Notes under the pieces: model-generated
Seen by the model: only the letters and a program-made list of their open reading frames with translations
What the model was told of the DNA's origin: nothing
The model's database searches: none
DNA from: a virus
DNA: 41,168 nucleotides
Virus record (IMG/VR): IMGVR_UViG_3300032893_000130
Location: 1-41,168 of that record
Strand: one strand, 5' to 3'
In this document: positions 16,565-24,669 of the stretch, one piece after another
How positions within the stretch are numbered: position 1 is the first letter of the stretch
Layout: every line of letters begins with the position of its first letter
Position numbers and translations under genes: made by a program

Positions 16565-17059
16565 TTAGGGGGTAAGATAGCCCGAACCCTCGACGAAACG
16601 CAAGATGCTGTCGAGCGCTGCCTTCAGTTTCGTCCGGGTCACTACCTTCGTTGCGTTAAAACTGACCGCGACATCCGAGCCGGCTTCCGCCGCGATAACA
16701 GCGGCATCGGCAGCGATCGTCGCTGCGTCAGTCGTCAGTGTTCCGCTGTCGGTGGAGATCGCCGTCAAATCGGTCGCCAACGCCGTATAGGCATTGTTCA
16801 CAGCCGTCACATGCGCTTGGGTAGGGCTGGCACCGTCGGCAACAAGGGTCGCCAATGTGCTCGCCACGGTCGCGGCGTGCGTGGTCGCGCTGGTGTTGTG
16901 GGTCGCCAGCGCGGCCGTGTCGGTCGTCAGCGTGGCGCTGTCCGCCGTCAGGGTAGCAGAAGCCGCCGCAGGATCGGCCTTACCGGCGATAGAGACGGAG
17001 TTCGGCTGGCCGTAAGCACCCGTGGTGCCAAGCGTCGCGTTGAGTTGGATTGAAGCCAC
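16565..17059 (-). CDS. Ala/Thr-rich helical repeat protein of the virion region (164 aa)
   Basis: The start is GTG at 17059 behind AAGGA. Between a short beta-like N-terminus (ASIQLNATLGTTGAYGQPN) and a C-terminal segment (KLKAALDSILRFVEGSGYL) lies an Ala/Thr/Ser/Asp-rich run of about 110 residues with repeated LT.D.A/T.A..T patterns. This should form a long, coiled-coil-like helix. It may be a capsid fibre or a tail-shaft component. No homologue is recognised by name. Confidence 0.6.
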   Translation of the reverse strand: MASIQLNATLGTTGAYGQPNSVSIAGKADPAAASATLTADSATLTTDTAALATHNTSATTHAATVASTLATLVADGASPTQAHVTAVNNAYTALATDLTAISTDSGTLTTDAATIAADAAVIAAEAGSDVAVSFNATKVVTRTKLKAALDSILRFVEGSGYLTP

Positions 17060-17082
17060 CGCAGGTTCCTTTTAAGGCACCC

Positions 17083-17139
17083 GCGGCGGGGCCGCTGGCC
17101 GCTTCGGAGGGGCTGGAAAGCCGCCTCGGCGCCCGCCGC
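17083..17139 (-). terminator. Long GC-rich hairpin between capsid genes
   Basis: A perfect 8-bp inverted repeat GCGGCGGG / CCCGCCGC (17083-17090 and 17132-17139) encloses about 41 bases that contain smaller complementary stretches. No T-run follows on the minus strand. It sits after the abundant capsid-type genes and before the 164-aa gene, where a partial terminator or RNA-processing stop would lower expression of downstream genes. Confidence 0.5.
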
Positions 17140-17149
17140 AGGTATCTGG

Positions 17150-17686
17150 TTAATCGTAGTGCGCGGTGACGGAAATCTGGCCGCCGCCGGTCGTGATCGC
17201 GGTCGTATGCACAACCGCCACAACATCGATGAATCCGCCGGGGTCCGACGCCAAACCGAGCGCGTCCCAAAGTTCCTTATTCCGGTTCGCGGGCGGATTG
17301 TTGCCGCTCTCGTTGATCGCGTCGAAGGACGCAACCGCCGAAGCGCAGTCGATGTCGGACGCCCAAAACTGGTCGCCGGTCGTCGGGACGATGACGCCCT
17401 GATTGGCCGCCGCAGTGCCGTCGTTCGTGCTGTCGCTGTAGTAGGCGGACAGATTGAACTTGCCGGCGCCCTGCGCCTGGCTCTCGAAGAACAGATGCTT
17501 CAGGCGAACCGAGGACTTGAGGCGGATAAGGCGATAGGTCGAGCCGGCCGCCATCGAACCGGACGGAATGAGGTAGGCGCTGACCGTCTTGGAGCCCGCC
17601 GGGGCGCCCTCGCCCGCCGTGATGGCGAGGAAGGGCGTCGCGTCGAGGTCGGTAATCGGGGCAGACTTGAGGGCTTCTGTGGTCAT
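17150..17686 (-). CDS. Probable capsid accessory / decoration protein (178 aa)
   Basis: The gene has a good ribosome-binding site (AGAGGAC) before ATG 17686 and lies nine bases after the major capsid gene. The protein is beta-rich with no signal peptide: RLIRLKSSVRLKHLFFESQA, GKFNLSAYYSD, WASDIDCASAV and a C-terminal GGQISVTAHYD. In BPP-1-like phages the gene next to the capsid gene encodes a cement protein; the position suits that role, but I see no clear sequence match to Bbp16. Confidence 0.6.
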   Translation of the reverse strand: MTTEALKSAPITDLDATPFLAITAGEGAPAGSKTVSAYLIPSGSMAAGSTYRLIRLKSSVRLKHLFFESQAQGAGKFNLSAYYSDSTNDGTAAANQGVIVPTTGDQFWASDIDCASAVASFDAINESGNNPPANRNKELWDALGLASDPGGFIDVVAVVHTTAITTGGGQISVTAHYD

Positions 17687-17695
17687 GGTGTCCTC

Positions 17696-18646
17696 TTACG
17701 GGTTAATGTCTGCGCCGCTCGTATCGGCACAGGCGATTTGGACGACCTTGCCCGGCTGCGTGCGAGTCGCGCCGAAGGTGTAAACCGTGGAAACGTCCCA
17801 CGGGTTGCCTTCGAGAGTTGGCTGCTGGAAGATTTGCGTCTTCACATCCTGCCACATACCGAGATGCAGGCCGGACTTGACGAAGACAAGGGCGCCGCGG
17901 ACGTTCGTCGTGATGATCGGGAGACGTTCCATCACAACCACGTCGAAGCCGACGAAGCGGGAAACACGACCATCCACCAGCACTGAGTTCTCGGCGACGG
18001 AGCGGTTGTATTCCTTGTTCGTCACCTGAACCTGCTTGAGCAGATCGGCTTCCTGGCTCGAACCGATCACCAGCGTCGCCGGATCGTTTTCGAGGTCGTT
18101 GTGATACTTGCGCAACACGCGCCGCGCTTCGATCATCTTCGCGACGGTAAGACCCGTCGAGGCAGACGCGCCGTAGTTGACGGCGACCTGGAAGCCGCCT
18201 GAAGTCGAGGCGGTCGTGTCGAAAGTCTCGGGCGAAAGCGAACCGGCGTCCGCGCCAATCTGCGCCGTGCCGAAAGCGGCGGCGATGATCGCGTCGTCCC
18301 AGTCACGGCCGGCGGCCATAGCCGCGTTCTCGACGGCCTTGGACTGCGGCTGAACGATCGTGCGAAGCTGATCGAAGTTGTCGTACAACTGATCAATCGC
18401 CTTGTCCTGCGGGAAAACCCAACGCCGGGTATAGTCCTGCGGGTTGAAAACCTTGGGCGCCCCGCGGCCAAGCGGCGTGCGGCTCTGAACCGCGCCAACC
18501 TGCTGCATGGGGGAAGCCTGCTTGCCGACGTAACCGGAGTATTCATCGACGCGACCGCGCAGCTTCGAGCCCATTTGCTGAAGCTTCAAGTCCAGACGGG
18601 CGCTGAACTGGGTCGTAAAAATCGGGATCATGCCAAGATCGGCCAT
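17696..18646 (-). CDS. Major capsid protein (316 aa)
   Basis: The start is ATG at 18646 with GAGGA nine bases upstream; the open frame extends further to 18814 but that part is a structured leader. The N-terminus (FTTQFSARLDLKLQQMGSKL, then YVGKQASPMQQVGAV) and RRWVFPQDKAIDQLYDNFDQ match the phage capsid family that includes BPP-1, an HK97-type fold. Further support comes from ENAAMAAGRDWDDAIIAAAF and the C-terminal region with ENSVLVDGRVSRFVGFDVVV. No N-terminal propeptide is evident; a separate scaffold-like gene is upstream. This should be the most highly expressed late product. Confidence 0.85.
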   Translation of the reverse strand: MADLGMIPIFTTQFSARLDLKLQQMGSKLRGRVDEYSGYVGKQASPMQQVGAVQSRTPLGRGAPKVFNPQDYTRRWVFPQDKAIDQLYDNFDQLRTIVQPQSKAVENAAMAAGRDWDDAIIAAAFGTAQIGADAGSLSPETFDTTASTSGGFQVAVNYGASASTGLTVAKMIEARRVLRKYHNDLENDPATLVIGSSQEADLLKQVQVTNKEYNRSVAENSVLVDGRVSRFVGFDVVVMERLPIITTNVRGALVFVKSGLHLGMWQDVKTQIFQQPTLEGNPWDVSTVYTFGATRTQPGKVVQIACADTSGADINP

Positions 18647-18859
18647 CGTATTCCTCGTTTGGTTGGTGTCGTGGCCTTGTCCAAACGGGGGCCGAATCTC
18701 CGTCTCCGCCAGATGGTTCTGGAGACGCAGGGTCCACCGAGCAAGGGCCGGAGCGGGAGTCGCGCCCGCCGCCCACGAGCCACCCCTGCGCGAGCCGGGG
18801 CCTCGGTGGATCAATTACCTACGACAGAAGGAAACCCCTGTCAACAGGAAAAAGCAATT
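18647..18859 (-). promoter_or_regulatory. Structured untranslated leader of the major capsid gene
   Basis: This 213-base gap is the longest non-coding stretch inside the late operon. On the minus strand it can form two nested-order structures: a hairpin at 18702-18726 (GTCTCC-AGA / TCT-GG.GGAGAC with an ACCA loop) and a long-range 9-bp pairing TCCACCGAG / CTCGGTGGA (18802-18810 with 18733-18741). The order suggests mRNA processing or stability control that boosts capsid synthesis. No clear sigma-70 promoter was found here. Confidence 0.5.
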
Positions 18860-19030
18860 TTATTTCTTGTGCATCCCCATGAGCGTCAGAGCGAGGCGAG
18901 CACGCTTGCCGACCGTGCCTTTGGAGTGCTTGTGCTCCTCGGCATATTGGCGCGTGCTCTCACCGTGTTCCTTCGCGGCTTTCGAGAAGGAGCCCGGATG
19001 CTTTATGGCCTTGGAAATCCACTTGCTCAT
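18860..19030 (-). CDS. Small basic protein (56 aa)
   Basis: ATG at 19030 overlaps the previous stop as ATGA and the frame runs to TAA at 18860. The sequence MSKWISKAIKHPGSFSKAAK followed by EHGESTRQYAEEHKHSKGTV and KRARLALTLMGM is a recognisable small phage family of the KHPGALTR-type, found near capsid genes. The protein is basic and helical. Function is unknown. Confidence 0.7.
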   Translation of the reverse strand: MSKWISKAIKHPGSFSKAAKEHGESTRQYAEEHKHSKGTVGKRARLALTLMGMHKK

Positions 19031-19203
19031 TGCTTTTTCCTGACATGCTGGCTTTTGAAGTGCTTCCCCTTGTCGGCATGGCGGAACTCCGCCGCCACCG
19101 ATTGCGGGGGAATTTTCTTTCCCTCCTTGCGCAGCTTCGCGCGTCCGGCCGCCGTAGACGCCATCGCCATGAAACGGTGCTGCGCGCCGGACTCGCTAGG
19201 CAT
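19027..19203 (-). CDS. Small basic protein (58 aa)
   Basis: The frame starts at ATG 19203, overlapping the preceding gene by eight bases, and ends in an ATGA junction with the next one. It begins MPSESGAQHRFMAMASTAAG and contains KLRKEGKKIPPQSVAAEFRH, a pattern shared by small phage proteins with a KAQHRFM...SVA.EF signature. It is very basic, so nucleic-acid or capsid-interior contact is possible. Function is unknown. Confidence 0.7.
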   Translation of the reverse strand: MPSESGAQHRFMAMASTAAGRAKLRKEGKKIPPQSVAAEFRHADKGKHFKSQHVRKKQ

Positions 19204-19399
19204 CTGCGCCTTCTATTTTTGGCGCCGAAGCGTACAAAACGTGGCTCTGGTTGGGCGCGGCGCCGTCTCTGCGGAAAAACCCAAAGTTCACAGCCTGCAT
19301 GTCGCAGCCAGCGGCCTCCAGCGCTGTCAGTATCTCTTTCACGTCTTGAAAAGAGAACCGATGCCCGGCGATAAAACGATGAACCTCAGTCTCCGCCAT
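19196..19399 (-). CDS. Small hypothetical protein (67 aa)
   Basis: The ATG shares one base with the scaffold-like gene stop. The protein has an alpha/beta pattern (MAETEVHRFIAGHRFSFQDV, then ILTALEAAGCDMQAVNFGFF) with no membrane segment or motif I can name. Overlaps on both sides support that it is a real gene in the operon. Confidence 0.6.
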   Translation of the reverse strand: MAETEVHRFIAGHRFSFQDVKEILTALEAAGCDMQAVNFGFFRRDGAAPNQSHVLYASAPKIEGADA

Positions 19400-20244
19400 C
19401 AGACACCAGATGTCGCGATCAGGCGCGTGAGGTTGTCGAACTCCTCATTGGCCTTCACGTCGCCCTTGTTGAGTTTCGCGACCCAAAACGAATCCGCCTT
19501 GAGTTCGGCGAGACGGGCAGCGGCCTGGTCGGCGGACATGATGCCGGGGCGGCCAGGAGTGGGCGACTGGACGAACTTGTCCTCACCCATCATCTGCCCG
19601 ATCTTGAGGAACGCTTCCATCGTCGCCTTGTACCCGGCCGCGCTCTCGATTGTGTTGACGATTTCCTCATTGAGCCCGAGCTTTGCCACCGCCTGTTTGA
19701 CGATGAATTTGTTGGTCTCGGCGTTGGCGCCCCAGTTCTTCGCGAGCGCGTCCCGCTCGACCGCGAGTTTCGCCGTCGCCGCGGCTGTGTCGTCCGCTTC
19801 GGCACCTTCGAGGAACTTCACGAAGGTCTGTGCGATCGCCGGTGCCTTGTCGGCAGGAATGCCGGAGCCGTGGAACGCATTTCGCATCGTGTCCACGAAG
19901 CCGTCGTCGAGCGCCGTACCGTCGGCGAACTTGACCCCTGAGAAATCATAGCCCTTGGGCTCCTCTGGCACGCCGATGCGTTTGTTGAACGCCTTCCAAC
20001 CCTCAGCGTCGGTCGCGTCCTTCGGCAACCGGACGATCTGGTCCTTCGGGATGCCAACGAACTTCTCGGCCTCGCGGTAGGATTTCAGCGCCTCATAGGC
20101 GGCTTCGGCCGGGGTCTTCGCGTCCCAACCGTGGTTCTTGAACGCCCCTTGCGTTTCGGCATCGAACTTTGCGAAGGCCGGGTCTGCTGCCAGAGAACCG
20201 GCGAGCGGGGCAGCGGGAGTTTGCTGTTGTCCCTGTTCACTCAT
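19399..20244 (-). CDS. Scaffold-like head assembly protein (281 aa)
   Basis: The protein is acidic and helical, rich in Ala, Lys, Asp and Glu, located between portal and capsid genes as scaffolds are in podoviruses. The N-terminus is low-complexity (SEQGQQQTPAAPLAGSLAAD). A conserved-looking segment (YREAEKFVGIPKDQIVRLP, then IGVPEEPKGYDFSGVKFADG) is typical of this phage family. The C-terminus (AARLAELKADSFWVAKLNKG, then EFDNLTRLIATSGV) is the helical part that in scaffolds contacts the capsid protein. No protease motif is present. Confidence 0.75.
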   Translation of the reverse strand: MSEQGQQQTPAAPLAGSLAADPAFAKFDAETQGAFKNHGWDAKTPAEAAYEALKSYREAEKFVGIPKDQIVRLPKDATDAEGWKAFNKRIGVPEEPKGYDFSGVKFADGTALDDGFVDTMRNAFHGSGIPADKAPAIAQTFVKFLEGAEADDTAAATAKLAVERDALAKNWGANAETNKFIVKQAVAKLGLNEEIVNTIESAAGYKATMEAFLKIGQMMGEDKFVQSPTPGRPGIMSADQAAARLAELKADSFWVAKLNKGDVKANEEFDNLTRLIATSGV

Positions 20245-20498
20245 GGTTTGTCTTTCTCCGATGTTATTGCGAGCATTTCCTCGGGAGTGAGGTTCATAGC
20301 CCGCTCGATTCGTAGCCAGACCTGTCGCCGGCCTTCACGAATCGCCATTTCATGCGAACTGTCATTTAACGCTGTCGTGCGCGACGTGCAACAAAATTCC
20401 ATGAGGTCGGCAAGAACCTGCCGCCCCGCCGGTGAGCCAAACGTCAGCCGGAAGTTCGTCCGGCGACGATGAAAGTACGCAAGAATGTTGTCAATCAT
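20241..20498 (-). CDS. Bbp19-like small phage protein (85 aa)
   Basis: The sequence LAYFHRRRTNFRLTFGSPAG, RQVLADLMEFC and REGRRQVWLRIERAMNLTPEE fits the Bbp19 family named from Bordetella phage BPP-1. Function is unknown; the gene regularly lies next to the portal gene. It overlaps both neighbours by four bases (ATGA). It is a good marker of relatedness to BPP-1-type structural modules. Confidence 0.8.
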   Translation of the reverse strand: MIDNILAYFHRRRTNFRLTFGSPAGRQVLADLMEFCCTSRTTALNDSSHEMAIREGRRQVWLRIERAMNLTPEEMLAITSEKDKP

Positions 20499-22225
20499 TG
20501 CTGTCCTCCAGGCCCCTGTCCTTGCATGTTCGCGACGGCGCCGCCACGCTGTTGCACTTGCGCCTGCGCCTTGAGCATCGCGGCCTGCGCCGGCAATGCT
20601 TGAATCTGCTGCTGCTTCTCCTGCGCCTGCGCGCGCTGCTGGCCCTTGGCGGCGACTTCATCGTCCGACGCCATCCAGCTTTCCGGAACGTCCTGAATCT
20701 GCGCGATCGACTTGAAGGCAGTCGGGAAGTTGAAGATGTCGAGCACGGACGGATCGCCGGTCTGGCCCGCGATGTTCAGTGCGCTTTCCAGCGTGCGCAG
20801 GAAGCCGGACGCTTCGCCCGCACGCGCGGCCTTGAACAGCGGCGACGTGTAGACGATCTTGAACTCGCCCTTCGCCTCGCGAAGCAGCGGCGGCATCTGC
20901 GCGCGGAAGCGCGGCTCCTGCTGGAGTTCCAGGTCGATCTCTCGCTCCAGCATCGGGTCGAGATAGTCCGACGCCATGCCGCCGACCGTCGGGGCGAGGA
21001 AGATGCCTTTCTGGTTGATGAGTTCGATCACCTGCGTCGCCGTCATCTGCGGGTTCTCGACGAGCGTCTGGAATATCGTCGTCAGGAACACATCACCAAT
21101 CAGCGACCGCTCCTCGTCCATCATCTCCTTGCTGATCTGGATATTGCCGGGCTCCAGCGGGATCACCAGCGGCTTACCCTCGACGGTGACGCTGCCCTTG
21201 TTGAGCGAGCCAGGAATCAAGGAGAAATCGGACAAGCCATCATCGGCCGTCAGAAGCACTGGGTCCGCCGCGCGGTGCCCGGCCTTAAGGAACGTCGCCT
21301 TCTCGGCATTGAGGGTCTTGAGCGCCGGCAAAACCGACTGCGCAGGACCGCGGCCATAGATTTCGTTCGGCGCCTGCGCATAACGCGCATAAGCGAGCGG
21401 GAAGCTGTAGTAGCCGCCCTCCTGCATCAGGCGGCGACCGAGGCACGAAACGTAATAGGACACGAAAGGCTTTCCGTTCTTGGTCAAGCCTTCGTCCGGG
21501 TCGTAGTCTGTGTTCGGATAGACGCAGTGGAAGAAATCGAACAACTGCTCGCTGTTCTTGTCCTGCGCGTCGTCGAGTTCGGGCGGCAGCATATCGTGCC
21601 CCCATTCCTGCATCGCCTGGCGCGCTGTCATGCGGTAGGCGCGCACGAACGCATCGACCTGACCCTGATGGTTGGTGCGGATGTAGACCTCGCCGACCGG
21701 AAGGCCCTTGTAGCGGAAACCCTTGATCGGGCGGCCGTGCATGTCGCGCAACTGGTCGATGAACATCGGGCCATTGCCGAACGCGCCGATCGACTGGAAA
21801 AGCTGATTGTTCTGCTTGCGGAAGTTCGCCGCGCCCATGTAGCGCTTGGTGTAGATGCGTCGGCTCAACTCCTCCAGCCAGAGGCGCGTGCGCCGGTCCT
21901 TCTGGATATACGGGTTGCTGGCTTCAAGGTTGTGCCACTTCGAGGAGAAGGGCGTAATCATGCTGTCGCAGATCGCCGCGAACTTCAAGTTGGCGACCAT
22001 ACCACTGGCATCGACCTGACGGTCGGTTTTCTTCATGCCGGGGAAATTGTAATTCTCGCGGAAGAACGTGTTGCGCTGATCTGGCATGATAAGCTGCGCG
22101 GCTTCCTCCCACTGCATCGCGAAAGTCGCACGGTAGAGGTTGCACTGGGCGTGAATCTGGTAGACCTCATCAACGATCTTAGTCTCGCGCTCGTCGGCAG
22201 GCGGCCGTTCGCGTTCCTGTTTCAT
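20495..22225 (-). CDS. Portal protein (576 aa)
   Basis: I choose ATG 22225 because it overlaps the stop of the 30-aa gene as ATGA; GTG 22240 would add five residues. Early segments QWEEAAQLIMPDQRNTFF and ICDSMITPFSSKWHNLEA, then GNGPMFIDQL and RYAQAPNEIYGRGPAQSVLP are typical of podoviral head-tail connector/portal proteins. The ~576-aa length is close to T7 gp8 (536 aa). The last ~70 residues are Gln/Ala-rich (QRAQAQEKQQQIQALPAQAA). The protein forms the DNA entry ring and docks terminase; terminase genes lie just upstream. Confidence 0.85.
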   Translation of the reverse strand: MKQERERPPADERETKIVDEVYQIHAQCNLYRATFAMQWEEAAQLIMPDQRNTFFRENYNFPGMKKTDRQVDASGMVANLKFAAICDSMITPFSSKWHNLEASNPYIQKDRRTRLWLEELSRRIYTKRYMGAANFRKQNNQLFQSIGAFGNGPMFIDQLRDMHGRPIKGFRYKGLPVGEVYIRTNHQGQVDAFVRAYRMTARQAMQEWGHDMLPPELDDAQDKNSEQLFDFFHCVYPNTDYDPDEGLTKNGKPFVSYYVSCLGRRLMQEGGYYSFPLAYARYAQAPNEIYGRGPAQSVLPALKTLNAEKATFLKAGHRAADPVLLTADDGLSDFSLIPGSLNKGSVTVEGKPLVIPLEPGNIQISKEMMDEERSLIGDVFLTTIFQTLVENPQMTATQVIELINQKGIFLAPTVGGMASDYLDPMLEREIDLELQQEPRFRAQMPPLLREAKGEFKIVYTSPLFKAARAGEASGFLRTLESALNIAGQTGDPSVLDIFNFPTAFKSIAQIQDVPESWMASDDEVAAKGQQRAQAQEKQQQIQALPAQAAMLKAQAQVQQRGGAVANMQGQGPGGQQ

Positions 22226-22314
22226 CGCATCAAAGCCCACAGCGCGCCAAACGCCATCGCGGTAAAGACAAAGAACATCACTTCCTCGAAGAACTCAGGC
22301 GGCTCGTTGTTCAC
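22222..22314 (-). CDS. Tiny membrane peptide (30 aa)
   Basis: GTG at 22314 overlaps the 80-aa gene stop as GTGA, and its own stop overlaps the portal ATG as ATGA. The peptide has an acidic start (NNEPPEFFEEV) and one hydrophobic span (MFFVFTAMAFGALWALM). Perfect stop-start coupling on both sides argues for a real gene. Function is unknown. Confidence 0.55.
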   Translation of the reverse strand: MNNEPPEFFEEVMFFVFTAMAFGALWALMR

Positions 22315-22553
22315 GCCATCTGGCTCCCACTGGCCGAGTTCTGCCGCGCGCCGAACAGGAATTGCGTCGCGGTCTGGAAATCGTTCGACTGTCCGGCCGC
22401 CATGAGTTTCTTCTTGCGCGCCAGCCGTTCCTCGTCGCTGAGGGCGTTCATGTTGTCGCCGGCGAGATTGAGGTCTCCCCACACGGACGGCACGCCAGTC
22501 AGGTTTTTCGGTTGCGGCATCGGCGCCTCGAAAGAAAATTGCGCGGCGGTCAA
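22311..22553 (-). CDS. Small hypothetical protein (80 aa)
   Basis: ATG at 22553 overlaps the terminase stop (ATGA). The N-terminal half is Pro/Asn-rich (SFEAPMPQPKNLTGVPSVWG), the middle is a charged helix (SDEERLARKKKLMAAGQ) and the end is Gln/Ser-rich. No motif is recognised. It is between terminase and portal, where small head-completion proteins often occur. Confidence 0.6.
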   Translation of the reverse strand: MTAAQFSFEAPMPQPKNLTGVPSVWGDLNLAGDNMNALSDEERLARKKKLMAAGQSNDFQTATQFLFGARQNSASGSQMA

Positions 22554-24043
22554 TCTATGCCGAAGTGGCTCCCAAGGTCAACCCCGGCGGCGATCTTCAC
22601 CTTTTGGGCGCTCGGCCGCGCGTCGAACAGCACCGCACGGGCATGACGCCGGGCCATCCACGCGACGCGCGTGGCGGACATCAGGTCATCCTTTTTCTTC
22701 ACGATCTGCCCGTCAACCCGGTGGTAGAGGCGGTATTCGTCGAACCACTCCGTGCAGTCCTCGAAGACCTTGAACTTGAGAATCTTCATCGCCTCGCGCA
22801 GGCCTAGGATACCGGCTTCCGTCGAGTTCGAGCCATCCTCGAACGTCGCGTGGTGCGAAAGCATCTTCATGCCATGGCGGCGATAGATTTGCATGAGGGG
22901 CATGAGTTCGCCGCCGAACTCCTTGCGCTGCCAGGCGTCCTGGGGCCATGCCACCGGCGCAAGCAGGCCGTGATTGTTCAGGCATGGCTTCATCGCCGCT
23001 GCGTGCTGGAGCGGAAGCGCGTCGGACATGCGGACGCAGTGCGTGACATAGAAGGTTCCGGTGTCGCGGTCCCACGCCGTCAGCACCGCCGCGAACGGGT
23101 GGTCCACGCCGGGGTCGATGCCCCATAGCAACGCCCAGTGTTCGGGAATCTGGAAGGCCCGGCAGCGGATGCTATCCTCGGTCGCCTCGAAGACTCTACC
23201 GCTGCCGAACAGTGGGACGCCGCGCGCGCGGGCTTCGCGCTCGTGCGGCAGATAACCCGCTACGATCTTCTTTCGCTCCTCAACCGGAATGTGCTCGGCG
23301 TCGTCGATCGTCATGGTCACGACCGCGCGATCCGGCGACGGCTCGTCGAGATAGCGGCTAACGACATCGCTTCGTCCCTGCAACGGGGTGAAGGTCACGA
23401 ACACCATGCCGGCGCTCGCGCTGATACGCGCCATACCCTCGGCGTAGATGTCCTGCGGTGGCTCCTCATCATACCAGAGCCAGTCGAGCGTTTCGCCCTG
23501 CCACTTCTCGCGGCCACGCTCGTAGGACTTGAGCTTCATTTCGCTCCAGCCATCGGATACGCCGCGCTCATAGTCCTTGTTGGAGGCGAAGTGCTTCACG
23601 AGCACGGTATCGAACAGATCGCCGACGCCGCGCGCCGTGGTCATCTTCTCGCGCACCAGGCACTTCTTCGGGATCAAGCCCTGACCGGGACCGGACTCCG
23701 TGATCTGCGCCGTCGTGCCGAGCAATATACGCTGCGGGTTGTCGCGGGTTGATTCGCTCGTCACGCCAGCCACCCATCCGCGCGTCGGCCGGTTCCATCG
23801 CCGTCCCTGCCACCAGTCGGGATAGAGGCCAGTGAGATGGAAGGCGACCTCGGCACCGCCGCAATAGGTCTTACCGTTCTGGTTGCCCGCCATCAACAGC
23901 CGCTCGCGCTTCGTGGCGCCGAGCGTGTGAAACTCTTTTTGCTTCGTGTACGGAACATAGAGCGCAAGGCGTTCCTCGCGCGAAACCCGGTCGATCTCGC
24001 GCAGCGCTTTCTCGGTCTTCAGGAGGTCAAGACGCTGGATCAT
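22550..24043 (-). CDS. terL: Terminase large subunit (497 aa)
   Basis: Residues 52-59 are the Walker A-type loop AGNQNGKT, and DWLWYDEEPP at 187-196 gives Walker B with the following catalytic Glu. The C-terminal nuclease domain begins at GIDPGVDHPFAAV (about 308-320), with Asp310 as a likely metal ligand. GVDLGSHFG closes the protein. It packages DNA into the prohead by binding the portal. It overlaps the small subunit gene by ATGA. The packaging type (headful versus cos or direct repeats) is not readable from the sequence alone. Confidence 0.93.
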   Translation of the reverse strand: MIQRLDLLKTEKALREIDRVSREERLALYVPYTKQKEFHTLGATKRERLLMAGNQNGKTYCGGAEVAFHLTGLYPDWWQGRRWNRPTRGWVAGVTSESTRDNPQRILLGTTAQITESGPGQGLIPKKCLVREKMTTARGVGDLFDTVLVKHFASNKDYERGVSDGWSEMKLKSYERGREKWQGETLDWLWYDEEPPQDIYAEGMARISASAGMVFVTFTPLQGRSDVVSRYLDEPSPDRAVVTMTIDDAEHIPVEERKKIVAGYLPHEREARARGVPLFGSGRVFEATEDSIRCRAFQIPEHWALLWGIDPGVDHPFAAVLTAWDRDTGTFYVTHCVRMSDALPLQHAAAMKPCLNNHGLLAPVAWPQDAWQRKEFGGELMPLMQIYRRHGMKMLSHHATFEDGSNSTEAGILGLREAMKILKFKVFEDCTEWFDEYRLYHRVDGQIVKKKDDLMSATRVAWMARRHARAVLFDARPSAQKVKIAAGVDLGSHFGID

Positions 24044-24603
24044 GCCAGTATGTCCTCCAAACCTTCTGCCGATCCCTGCTCGACTTCCGTGAACTCGGCG
24101 TCGATCGCATCCACTTTTCGCCCAAGGAGCTTGGCAGGGTCAAGGCCGTGCTTCTTCGCCAGTGTCAGGATTGCCTGTTCGATCTCGCTGTCGGTGCGGT
24201 GATCCTCGATGATGTGGCGCTGGACGCTCTCGACCATGAGACCGGAGCGGTTCAGCAGTTCCGATGCCGCCTTGAAGCGATCCTTGTGGAATTTGTCCTG
24301 GGCGATCTCGACAAGCACGCTCGCCGCGAGGATCGCGCTGCCGCGGAGACGGCGATCGGCCTCCTCGCGGATGGCGGCTTGGACACGCGGTCGGCGCTGA
24401 ACTAGTGAGCCCGCTACCTGCGCCGCCTGGCGACTGTTGCCATAGCCCGCCATGATCGCGGATTCCGTGGCGTTTCCGCCGCCGATCTCCAGCATCGCAA
24501 TGACGAACCGGCGCTCGCTCTCATTACACGCCTTCATCGCCGGGCCGAGAATATCCTCGTCCGGCAGGGGAATCAGGCTTTCTCTGGAGATTGGGTGGAC
24601 CAT
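24040..24603 (-). CDS. terS: Terminase small subunit (187 aa)
   Basis: The central segment FVIAMLEIGGGNATESAIMA, then GYGNSRQAAQVAGSLVQRRP and VQAAIREEADRR, is the helix-turn-helix type DNA-binding fold of phage small terminases. A C-terminal helical region (SEIEQAILTLAKKHGLDPAK) would serve oligomerisation and contact with the large subunit. It is the first gene of the late operon. No clear Shine-Dalgarno sequence precedes ATG 24603, and a promoter -10 box lies only about ten bases upstream, so the mRNA may be leaderless. Confidence 0.88.
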   Translation of the reverse strand: MVHPISRESLIPLPDEDILGPAMKACNESERRFVIAMLEIGGGNATESAIMAGYGNSRQAAQVAGSLVQRRPRVQAAIREEADRRLRGSAILAASVLVEIAQDKFHKDRFKAASELLNRSGLMVESVQRHIIEDHRTDSEIEQAILTLAKKHGLDPAKLLGRKVDAIDAEFTEVEQGSAEGLEDILA

Positions 24604-24612
24604 TATTATGCC

Positions 24613-24641
24613 GTCATAGCCTTCGCCTAGGAAAGTGTCAA
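24613..24641 (-). promoter_or_regulatory. Sigma-70-type late promoter upstream of terS
   Basis: On the minus strand a perfect TTGACA (24641-24636) is followed after 17 bases by TATGAC (24618-24613). Transcription should start near 24606, nearly at the terS start codon. No other good promoter was seen in the 24 kb minus-strand block, so this could drive the whole late operon. Confidence 0.65.
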
Positions 24642-24669
24642 GGGCTTAGTTGGTAAATAGCTTTTCCTG

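Noticed and set aside
20432-22405. 657-codon plus-strand open frame opposite the portal gene
   Set aside because: It is the antisense shadow of the portal gene: Arg/Leu/Asp-rich, low-complexity, without domains or ribosome site, while the minus strand encodes a clear portal protein with operon overlaps.
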